Positions 1 through 6,984 of a DNA stretch of 8,730 nt are shown piece by piece. A model generated the notes under the pieces. That model saw only the letters and a program-made list of their open reading frames with translations, was not told where the DNA came from and ran no database searches. The position numbers and the translations under genes are program-made. Numbering within the stretch: position 1 is the first letter of the stretch; each line of letters starts with the position of its first letter. The stretch is from Lachnospiraceae bacterium (GTDB taxonomy: Bacteria > Bacillota_A > Clostridia > Lachnospirales > Lachnospiraceae). The stretch is taken from NCBI GenBank assembly GCA_024690425.1, contig JAILCT010000131.1, forward strand, positions 1 through 8,730. Reading direction: 5' to 3'.

Positions 1-1929
1 CTTTTATGCACGGTCTTTAATCCTGATGCCATTTTTTTCTCCATAATAAATGTGTTTATAGCGTGCTATACGGTATTTATCACCGGCAGGTCAACTTTTA
101 GGAAGAAGCTGACGGTGGCGGGCTTTATCCTGGTCACGGGCATAGGCAGCGGCATCATCAGTGCCTTTATCCAGCTCAATGTTATTGACCACATGCAGAA
201 TGAGGCCATGGCTGATATCGTTGAAACATTCACCCTCCTATCCGGGCACGTCACATATACGATCTTAAGCATCATCTTAAACATATTCGATAAGGCATTG
301 AGCACCGGGGCGGCTCTTCTTATCATAAGCATTCTTCCGGAAGCCACAAAAAACAGGATAAAGAACCTGGGCCTTAAACAGAAGCTTCTTTCCGATGACG
401 AGTTAAAGCTCATAAAAAAGAGGGGTGGGGAAGCCCATACATCGGTGCGGACCAGAATGTCCCTTGTCATGGTGGGGATTTCGGTGTCACTGGTGTTCAT
501 CATGGGTGCTATATGCGTGCAATTATATTTTAACTATGTTAAGGATGAGCGCAGGCAGGTTGCACAGAGTGCGGTCAGGTTCGCGGCACAGGTCGTGGAC
601 GGCAACAGGATCGATGAGTATTTAAGGAACGGTGTCCAGTCCCCCGGTTATATGGAGACAAGGCAGACACTGGAGCGTATAAGGGACTCGGCACTGGGTG
701 TCAAATACCTCTATATCTTAAGGGTTGAGAGGGATGGATGTTATTTCGTGTTTGATCTTGATTCGGAGGATGAAGAGGCGTATCTGCCCGGGGAAAAGGC
801 CGAGCTTGAGGAAGCCTTTCTGCCGTATCTTGATGACCTGCTTGCGGGCCGGGCGATAGAACCGATCGAATCGGATGACCTCTCAGGCTGGGTGCTGACG
901 GTTTATGAACCGGTAAGAAATGACAGGGGTGAGACGGTAGCTTATGCCGGTGCGGATGTATCCCTTGAATATACGACAACCTATATCAATTCCTTTATTG
1001 TTAAGGTTGTATTCATCATGGCGGGCTTTTTCGTATTCGCCATCGCCTTCGGCATATGGATAACCGGTGTATATACGGCATTCCCGATAGGGTCCATCAC
1101 ATCATGCGTTGACAGGTTCGCAAAATCGGGCGACGATCAGGAAGTGCTTGACGATAATGTACGAAAGATCCGTGCGCTTGGCATACAGACGGGGGATGAG
1201 ATAGAGCGTCTCTACCAGGCAATATGCAAGATGACCCTGCAGCAGGCCGAACAGGTGAGGGAAATAAGGCACTATACGGATTCGACTTCCAAGATGCAGG
1301 ATGGTCTTATAATAACCATGGCGGATATGGTTGAGAGCCGTGATTCCGACACCGGAGCCCATGTCCAGAAGACGGCGGCCTACGTTAAGATAATCGCCGA
1401 GGGACTTAAAAAGAAGGGGTACTATGCAGAGAAGATAACGGATAAGTATATAGCGGACTGCGTCAGGAGCGCTCCCCTTCATGATGTGGGTAAGATAAAC
1501 ATCCCGGACAATGTTCTCAACAAGCCGGGCAAGCTTACGGATGAAGAATTCGCGATCATGAAGACTCACGCATCGGCGGGCCGTAAGATAATAGAGAAGG
1601 CAATAAGTACCGTACATGGAGAGAGCTACCTTAAGGAAGCAAGAAATATGGCAGGCTATCATCATGAACGCTGGGACGGCAAGGGCTACCCCGAGAACCT
1701 TCACGGGGAAGTGATACCGCTGTCTGCCCGTATCATGGCAGTGGCGGATGTGTTTGATGCACTGACTTCCCCCCGTGTTTACAAGCCGGCATTTCCGCTT
1801 GACAAGGCCCTGTCGATAATCAAGGAGGGCGCCGGCAGCCAGTTCGATCCCAAGTGTGTTGAGGTATTTATGGAGAACTTAACCGAGGTCAAGGTAATTC
1901 TTAAGAAATACAATAATCAGGATGTGTAA
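1..1929 (+). CDS. Membrane-bound Cache-HD-GYP protein, predicted c-di-GMP phosphodiesterase (5' partial)
   Basis: The frame is open to the left edge, so the start lies outside. The GTG at 52 is an unlikely start: it has no Shine-Dalgarno and would cut into a membrane segment. Numbering from base 1 gives 642 residues. Residues 10-112 are hydrophobic membrane helices resembling the ECF/5TM-type N-terminal domain of Lachnospiraceae signalling proteins. A TM helix at about 153-175 and another at about 336-361 enclose an extracytoplasmic domain that looks like Cache/PDC, with the typical ending VYEPVRNDRGETVAYAGADV. A HAMP-like linker leads to HD-GYP at about 436-625. The metal and catalytic residues are visible: DTGAH (His454), HD at 494-495 in HDVGK, His523, HHE at 554-556 followed by RWDGKGYP, and Asp583. 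Family knowledge: such domains hydrolyse c-di-GMP to pGpG or GMP. Asp450 sits where tri-metal enzymes have Glu, so a bi-metal centre is possible. The gene ends 16 bases before the next one. The domain call is firm; the sensed ligand is unknown. Confidence 0.9.
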   Translation, partial: LLCTVFNPDAIFFSIINVFIACYTVFITGRSTFRKKLTVAGFILVTGIGSGIISAFIQLNVIDHMQNEAMADIVETFTLLSGHVTYTILSIILNIFDKALSTGAALLIISILPEATKNRIKNLGLKQKLLSDDELKLIKKRGGEAHTSVRTRMSLVMVGISVSLVFIMGAICVQLYFNYVKDERRQVAQSAVRFAAQVVDGNRIDEYLRNGVQSPGYMETRQTLERIRDSALGVKYLYILRVERDGCYFVFDLDSEDEEAYLPGEKAELEEAFLPYLDDLLAGRAIEPIESDDLSGWVLTVYEPVRNDRGETVAYAGADVSLEYTTTYINSFIVKVVFIMAGFFVFAIAFGIWITGVYTAFPIGSITSCVDRFAKSGDDQEVLDDNVRKIRALGIQTGDEIERLYQAICKMTLQQAEQVREIRHYTDSTSKMQDGLIITMADMVESRDSDTGAHVQKTAAYVKIIAEGLKKKGYYAEKITDKYIADCVRSAPLHDVGKINIPDNVLNKPGKLTDEEFAIMKTHASAGRKIIEKAISTVHGESYLKEARNMAGYHHERWDGKGYPENLHGEVIPLSARIMAVADVFDALTSPRVYKPAFPLDKALSIIKEGAGSQFDPKCVEVFMENLTEVKVILKKYNNQDV

Positions 1930-1934
1930 AGGGG
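1928..1934 (+). promoter_or_regulatory. Ribosome binding site choosing the kinase start at 1946
   Basis: AAAGGGG overlaps the TAA stop of the upstream gene and lies 11 bases before ATG 1946. The earlier in-frame ATG at 1922 overlaps that stop codon (ATGTGTAA) and would place this purine run inside the coding sequence. Starting at 1946 gives a clean signal peptide beginning MRK, so I prefer it. The overlap still suggests translational coupling. Confidence 0.6.
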
Positions 1935-1945
1935 AATACCTGTTT

Positions 1946-4900
1946 ATGAGGAAAGTCATACATGGGGCTGCGGCAGTGATTGCCGCAATGCTTGTCATAA
2001 CATCGGGAATATTTACTGATAGCGTAAGTGGGGCCGAAACAAAAGCGGAATATGAAGAATCCAACAACGGGGGCGGTTATGCCCTGTCGGGTCAGATAGA
2101 CAGGGCCGGTTATTCCGCCAGGATATATGATGCAACAAGCGGCCTTCCAACATCCGATGCCAACTATATATTGGGAGCAAGCGACGGATATGTGTGGATA
2201 GGCGGTTACGCCGGGATAATAAAGTACGATGGCTTAACCTTTGAGAGGCTTGATACCAAGGGGGGTCTTACAAGCGGCAGGGGTCTCTTTGAGGACAGTA
2301 AACACAGGATATGGGTTGCAACCAACGATAACGGAGTGGTAATGATCGATGGTAATGAGACCCTTCATTTTACCTACAAGGACGGCCTCACATCCTCTTC
2401 CATACGTACCTTCGCCGAGGACCGGATGGGTAACGTATACATCGGCTCGACCGCGGGTGTCTGCTATGTGGATGCCTTGATGAACCTTCATGCCATAGAT
2501 GATGAGCGGATAAATAACGAGAGGGTATTAAGGCTTGTTTCCGACAGCGAAGGCAGGGTATACGGACATACGAAGAACGGTCATGTCTTTGCAGTTGACA
2601 GGGATAAGATCCTGCAGTTTTACAAAAGCGAAGATCTGGGGCTTGAAAAGGTAACGTCCATGCTTACGGATCCTCTTGAGGCAGGCAGGCTGTATTTCGG
2701 TACGGAATCGGATGCGATATACTACGGTACCTTCGGTATGCCCGTAAGCCAGCTTAAGAAGATAAGTGTAAGCCCATGTGAGAACATTCACTGGTTAAGC
2801 TATGACTGCGGCAGGGTATGGGTTTCCTCGACAACACAGCTGGGATATCTTGATCCGGATGATAAATACGTACAGATAGATGACCTGCCCATGGATTCGG
2901 CTATTGAGATGCACACGTCCGATTATCAGGGTAACCTGTGGGTGGCTTCTTCGACCCAGGGCATAATGAAGATAGTCACCAATAATTTCAGTGACCTTAC
3001 GGGCAGGCTGGGCCTTGAGGATGAGGTTGTAAATGCGACTTGCCTGTATAACGACAGCCTGTATATAGGAACGGATAAGGGACTTAAGATAATAAAGGAC
3101 GGTGAGGTAAAAGAGGATGATCTTACGGCTTATCTTAAGGAGACAAGGATAAGGGACATAAGGCCCGACTCAAAGGGCAACCTCTGGATATCTACATTCA
3201 CCTACGATCTGGGTCTGGTATGTCTTGAAGCTGACGGAAGCATTACGGGCTATACCATGGATACGGGCATGCCCTCCAATGAAGTCCGCTGCACCATACA
3301 GGCAAGGGATGGTTCGATCCTTGCAGGGACCAACGGCGGTATGGCCGTGATAATGGGTAAGAAGATCATAAAAACCTACGACAGTACGGATGGGTTCAAA
3401 AACACCACCGTACTTACCCTTGCACAAGGGACGGACGGTGAGATATACGCAGGAACCGACGGAGGCGGTATATATGTGGTCGAAGGAAGCAGGATAAGGA
3501 CTATCGGCCGTGACGAAGGGCTTACGAGCGATGTTGTCATGAGGATCAAGAAGGATCCGGATTCGGATGTCTTCTGGATAGTCACCTCCAACTCGATCGA
3601 ATTCATGCGCAACGGGATAATCACGAATGTGTCATCATTTCCGTATAATAACAATTATGACCTGTATTTTGATGATAACGGAGGCATATGGGTATTGTCC
3701 TCATACGGACTCTATCACGTCAACAGGGATGACATGCTTGCCGATAAGGTTACGGACTACAGCCTTTATACGACGGCCAACGGAATGACGTGCACGCCCA
3801 CATCCATTTCCCAGTCGGCAAGGGATGATAAAGGTAACCTCTATATATCCGGAAGAACCGGAGTCAGTATTGTAAATATTGATGATTACTTTGAAGGTAA
3901 TGTCGAAATAAAGACAGGAGTACGGTCGGTAACCTGGAACAACGAAAGGCTCCTGCCGGGTGAGGACGGTTCCTATACCATTCCCGCAGGAAACGGCCGT
4001 ATACAGATAACACCTGCGGTCCTTGACTATACGATGACGAACCCAACCGTCAATGTATTTCTGGAGGGAGCGGGTGATGAGGGCATAACAGTCCCAAGGA
4101 GCGCACTTACCCCCCTTGAATTTACTAATCTTAAATACGGTGATTATAAGCTTCATATCAGGATACTCACCGAAGCGACCGGTGAAGTGCTTAAGGATAT
4201 GATCATTCCCATAGAGAAGAAGCCCAGGCTTTCGGAGCTTCTCATCTTCAGGATACTTATGGCAGCACTCTTTGCGGGCACCGCAGGCCTTATCGTGTGG
4301 CGTGTTATGTCAGGAACCGTCATAAGACAGCAGTATGAACAGATCAGGCAGGCCAGGGATGAAGCCGAGAGGGCCAACAGTGCAAAATCACGCTTCCTTG
4401 CGAACATGTCGCATGAGATCCGTACACCCATAAATACCATAATGGGTATGGATGAAATGATATTAAGGGAGGATGCGACGGGTGTTCCCCAGGGCTACTT
4501 CATGTCCATGGTAAATTACGCCCTGGATATAAGAAACGCATCGGAGTCACTCCTCGGACTTATAAATGACCTGCTGGATATGAGCAAGATAGAGTCCGGT
4601 AAGATGAACCTTGTAAACATCGAATATGATACTGTTGATCTGCTAAGATCCATAGTCAGCATGATCAGGGTAAGGAGCGAGGAGAAGGACCTTACATTTG
4701 ATGTATGTGTTGATGAGGTCCTGCCCAATCGCCTTTTCGGTGATTCCGGCAAGATAAAACAGATAGTGTTGAATCTGTTGACCAATGCAGTCAAGTACAC
4801 GAGTATGGGTGGCTTTGTTCTTGATGTATCCGTGGAATCCAGAGAGGATGACAGGATAGACCTTGCCTTCAGCGTTAAGGATACCGGAATGGGCATTAAG

Positions 4901-6175
4901 GAAGAGGATATGGAGAGGCTCTTCACCGCTTACGAGCGCCTGGATGAGGAGAAGAATACGGGTATTCAGGGAACGGGACTGGGACTTGATATATCCAGAA
5001 GGTTCGCAGAGCTTATGGGAGGAGAACTCACCTGTGAAAGCACTTACGGCGAGGGTTCGGAATTTATATTGAGGATATCCCAGAAGGTTATCGACAGGAC
5101 ACCCATAGGAGTGTTTATCGAGCATGATGACAGCGCATCCAAGGGTCCTTATGTTCCGAAATTCGTGGCTCCGGATGCCGATATACTTGTTGTTGACGAT
5201 AATCCCATGAACTTAAGCGTAATAAAGGGTCTTCTTAAGGCTACAAGGATGTTCGTTACTACGGCGGAGTCGGGTGAGGAATGTCTTGACAAGCTTAAGT
5301 ATTCCACCTTCAATATAGTTCTTCTTGACCATATGATGCCGGGAATGGACGGGATCGAGACACTTGAGAGGATAAGGAAGGACTTCCCGGACCTTCCCGT
5401 GTATGCCCTTACCGCCAATACCTCAGCAGGTGAGGACTTCTACAAGTCCAGGGGATTTACCGGATATCTCTCAAAGCCCATTGATTCCGCTGCCCTTGAG
5501 AAGGCCATAATGATGCATCTTCCCGAGGAGATAATGAAGAAGGCGACAATAGAAGATGCCGTAGAGGAGATAAAGGAGCTACCGCCCGAAATGAAGTGGG
5601 TTCATGAGGTGGAAGGCCTGTCTGTTGACGAGGGTATGAAGAATGCAGGCGGCGTAGGAGGCTTCATCCATGCGATAAACATGTTCTATGATACGATCAA
5701 CGAGAATTCCAAGGTTTTGGAGGATGCATTTGAAGGAGATGACATAAGGCTCTTTACGGTAAAGGTACATTCCCTTAAAACCTCCGCAAGGATAGTGGGC
5801 GCGACAGACCTGTCAGAACTTGCCCAGAAGCTTGAGGACGCCGGTAATAAGAATGACAGGGATTTCTTAAACGAGAATGCCCCGAGGCTTTTGGTGGTAT
5901 ACGGTGAATTCAGGGAGAAGCTTAAGAGGCTTGAAAAACATGAGGATGAAGGGGCCAGGGAGATGATCCCCGAAGATGAGCTTAAGGATGCCTATTCGGC
6001 CCTTAAGGAGGTTGTTCCCCAGATGGATTATGATTCTGTTGAGATGATAGTGGAGCAGGTTAAGGACTATAAGCTTCCGGATGAGGATGCATTAAGATTT
6101 AAGGAGATAGAGAAGCTTCTTAAGGCTTTTGACTGGGACGGGTTGGAAGAGATGCTTAAGGACATGCCATTATAA
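1946..6175 (+). CDS. Propeller-type hybrid sensor histidine kinase with receiver and HPt
   Basis: This is a 1409-residue membrane kinase (1417 if ATG 1922 is used). Residues 1-30 form a signal peptide (MRK, hydrophobic core, likely cleavage after Ser-Gly-Ala30). Residues about 66-645 hold around 14 two-component-regulator propeller repeats, followed by a Y_Y_Y-like beta domain (about 653-760) and one TM helix (765-787). A short coiled linker leads to HisKA with SHEIRTPIN (phospho-His823), then HATPase with N box NLLTNA (Asn947), G1 DTGMG (Asp979) and G2 GTGLGL (1009-1014). The receiver has the acidic pair Asp1084/1085, phospho-Asp1128 (LLDHMMPGMDG), Thr1156 and Lys1177. The HPt domain has His1275 in HSLKTSA, and a roughly 75-residue acidic helical tail follows. 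The extracellular half matches the Bacteroidetes hybrid two-component (HTCS) plan, in which propellers and Y_Y_Y bind glycans, but an HPt replaces the AraC output. A carbohydrate ligand is therefore only inferred. All phosphotransfer residues are present. The regulator at 6202 is the likely recipient of its phosphate. Confidence 0.95.
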   Translation: MRKVIHGAAAVIAAMLVITSGIFTDSVSGAETKAEYEESNNGGGYALSGQIDRAGYSARIYDATSGLPTSDANYILGASDGYVWIGGYAGIIKYDGLTFERLDTKGGLTSGRGLFEDSKHRIWVATNDNGVVMIDGNETLHFTYKDGLTSSSIRTFAEDRMGNVYIGSTAGVCYVDALMNLHAIDDERINNERVLRLVSDSEGRVYGHTKNGHVFAVDRDKILQFYKSEDLGLEKVTSMLTDPLEAGRLYFGTESDAIYYGTFGMPVSQLKKISVSPCENIHWLSYDCGRVWVSSTTQLGYLDPDDKYVQIDDLPMDSAIEMHTSDYQGNLWVASSTQGIMKIVTNNFSDLTGRLGLEDEVVNATCLYNDSLYIGTDKGLKIIKDGEVKEDDLTAYLKETRIRDIRPDSKGNLWISTFTYDLGLVCLEADGSITGYTMDTGMPSNEVRCTIQARDGSILAGTNGGMAVIMGKKIIKTYDSTDGFKNTTVLTLAQGTDGEIYAGTDGGGIYVVEGSRIRTIGRDEGLTSDVVMRIKKDPDSDVFWIVTSNSIEFMRNGIITNVSSFPYNNNYDLYFDDNGGIWVLSSYGLYHVNRDDMLADKVTDYSLYTTANGMTCTPTSISQSARDDKGNLYISGRTGVSIVNIDDYFEGNVEIKTGVRSVTWNNERLLPGEDGSYTIPAGNGRIQITPAVLDYTMTNPTVNVFLEGAGDEGITVPRSALTPLEFTNLKYGDYKLHIRILTEATGEVLKDMIIPIEKKPRLSELLIFRILMAALFAGTAGLIVWRVMSGTVIRQQYEQIRQARDEAERANSAKSRFLANMSHEIRTPINTIMGMDEMILREDATGVPQGYFMSMVNYALDIRNASESLLGLINDLLDMSKIESGKMNLVNIEYDTVDLLRSIVSMIRVRSEEKDLTFDVCVDEVLPNRLFGDSGKIKQIVLNLLTNAVKYTSMGGFVLDVSVESREDDRIDLAFSVKDTGMGIKEEDMERLFTAYERLDEEKNTGIQGTGLGLDISRRFAELMGGELTCESTYGEGSEFILRISQKVIDRTPIGVFIEHDDSASKGPYVPKFVAPDADILVVDDNPMNLSVIKGLLKATRMFVTTAESGEECLDKLKYSTFNIVLLDHMMPGMDGIETLERIRKDFPDLPVYALTANTSAGEDFYKSRGFTGYLSKPIDSAALEKAIMMHLPEEIMKKATIEDAVEEIKELPPEMKWVHEVEGLSVDEGMKNAGGVGGFIHAINMFYDTINENSKVLEDAFEGDDIRLFTVKVHSLKTSARIVGATDLSELAQKLEDAGNKNDRDFLNENAPRLLVVYGEFREKLKRLEKHEDEGAREMIPEDELKDAYSALKEVVPQMDYDSVEMIVEQVKDYKLPDEDALRFKEIEKLLKAFDWDGLEEMLKDMPL
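2141..3880 (+). other. Fourteen propeller repeats (two predicted 7-bladed beta-propellers)
   Basis: This is a protein-level repeat inside the kinase. The recurring unit is GL-P/T-S-x-x-V ... D-x-x-G-x-hydrophobic-W/Y-I-G-T-x-x-G-hydrophobic, every 35-50 residues. Clear copies contain DGYVWIGGYAG, KHRIWVATNDNG, MGNVYIGSTAG, DSLYIGTDKG, KGNLWISTF, DGSILAGTNGG, DGEIYAGTDGG, GGIWVLSSYG and KGNLYISGRTG. More divergent copies (GRVYGHTKNG, GRLYFGTESD, GRVWVSSTTQ, GNLWVASSTQ, DVFWIVTSNS) bring the count to 14. That fits two seven-bladed propellers, as known for HTCS sensors. The DNA itself is not a tandem repeat; the copies have diverged strongly. The exact blade count is by eye. Confidence 0.75.
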
Positions 6176-6189
6176 ACAGGACATTGCTT

Positions 6190-6194
6190 AGAGG
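6190..6194 (+). promoter_or_regulatory. Ribosome binding site choosing the response-regulator start at 6202
   Basis: AGAGG ends 7 bases before ATG 6202, which is ideal spacing. The upstream in-frame TTG at 6184 would put this site inside the gene and has no comparable site of its own, so ATG 6202 is preferred. Confidence 0.7.
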
Positions 6195-6201
6195 TAAAAA
6201 C

Positions 6202-6957
6202 ATGAAGAACAAGGTACTTATAACGGCCGAAAAGGAAACATTTCTGGTAAGAGTTCTCGTTAAAAAATCAGTTGATGCCGGGATCGACTGCATATTTGTC
6301 CCATGGACGGTGGATGACATAAACAAGGCTTATGATGGGACCGTCCTCGTGACCGTGTTTATGGACGGGGGCAGCAGGCCGACAGGCGATGTCATTCATT
6401 TTCTCGGGGATAAGCTGTCCGATGAGGATAATAAGCTGATCATCGTCGGGGAGCCGGATGATTTAAGGTTTGTATGCGATAATGTAAGGGGCGATCTTAT
6501 ATATAAGACATTTGAACGTCCGATAGACAATGGTGAATATGTCGAGGCGGTATCGGGATTTGTTAAGAAGATGGAGTCCGGTGACTATAAGAAGAGTATC
6601 CTTATAGTTGATGATGATCCGAATTATTTAAGCCTTGTAAGAGAGTGGCTGAGGGGAACATACAAGGTGTCCATGGCCAATTCCGGACTTCAGGCCCTTA
6701 AGTGGCTTGGTAAGAATAAGGCGGACCTTATCCTCCTTGACCATGAGATGCCGGTAACCTCGGGCCCGCAGGTCCTTGAGATGCTAAGGAGCGATGAGGA
6801 GACCAGGGACATTCCGGTCATCTTCCTTACGGGCAAGTCGGACAAGAATTCGGTCATGGCAGTTGTTGCCTTAAGGCCGGAGGGCTATTTCCTAAAGACC
6901 GTAAGCAGGGAAGAACTGCTCAACAAGCTTAAGGATTTCTTTATCCTTCATAAATAG
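6202..6957 (+). CDS. Response regulator: pseudo-receiver plus intact receiver, no output domain
   Basis: The protein has 251 residues and no membrane segment. Residues about 1-125 have the alternating beta/alpha rhythm of a receiver (VLITAEK, VLVTVFMDGG, LIIVGEP, LIYKTFERPI), but the acidic pair is missing (TAEK) and the conserved Lys-Pro is Arg-Pro (FERPI). Asp55 could sit at the phospho-site position, yet phosphorylation looks unlikely. Residues about 131-248 form a canonical receiver: ILIVDDDP (Asp137-139), phospho-Asp180 in LLDHEMP, Thr210 in FLTGKSD and Lys232 in YFLKT. No DNA-binding or enzymatic domain follows. The gene sits 26 bases after the hybrid kinase, so it is the natural terminal acceptor of the HPt His1275 phosphate. 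Its output is presumably protein-protein contact, perhaps with one of the flanking HD-GYP proteins (inference). A CheY- or Spo0F-like intermediate role is an alternative. Confidence 0.9.
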   Translation: MKNKVLITAEKETFLVRVLVKKSVDAGIDCIFVPWTVDDINKAYDGTVLVTVFMDGGSRPTGDVIHFLGDKLSDEDNKLIIVGEPDDLRFVCDNVRGDLIYKTFERPIDNGEYVEAVSGFVKKMESGDYKKSILIVDDDPNYLSLVREWLRGTYKVSMANSGLQALKWLGKNKADLILLDHEMPVTSGPQVLEMLRSDEETRDIPVIFLTGKSDKNSVMAVVALRPEGYFLKTVSREELLNKLKDFFILHK

Positions 6958-6971
6958 AAAGAACCTTTATC

Positions 6972-6977
6972 GGGAGA
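6972..6977 (+). promoter_or_regulatory. Ribosome binding site choosing the start at 6985
   Basis: GGGAGA lies only 1-2 bases before the in-frame ATG at 6979, too close for use, but about 7-8 bases before the ATG at 6985, which is therefore the preferred start. Confidence 0.65.
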
Positions 6978-6984
6978 AATGTTA

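Noticed and set aside
52..54. GTG as the start of the first gene
   Set aside because: The frame stays open to base 1, the preceding bases hold no Shine-Dalgarno, and starting here would remove part of a membrane helix.
1102..1704. 200-codon open frame on the - strand
   Set aside because: It lies wholly antisense to the HD-GYP coding region, whose motifs are clear. Its translation shows no domain and no start context.
3701..4156. 151-codon open frame on the - strand inside the kinase gene
   Set aside because: It is antisense to the last propeller blades and the Y_Y_Y-like domain. It has no ribosome binding site or recognisable domain.
4643..5125. 160-codon open frame on the - strand opposite the kinase ATPase domain
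   Set aside because: The + strand carries unmistakable N, G1 and G2 boxes here. The antisense frame is a codon-bias shadow.
6176..6201. Possible terminator between kinase and response regulator
   Set aside because: No GC-rich hairpin or T run is present in the 26-base gap, and likewise none at 6958-6984.
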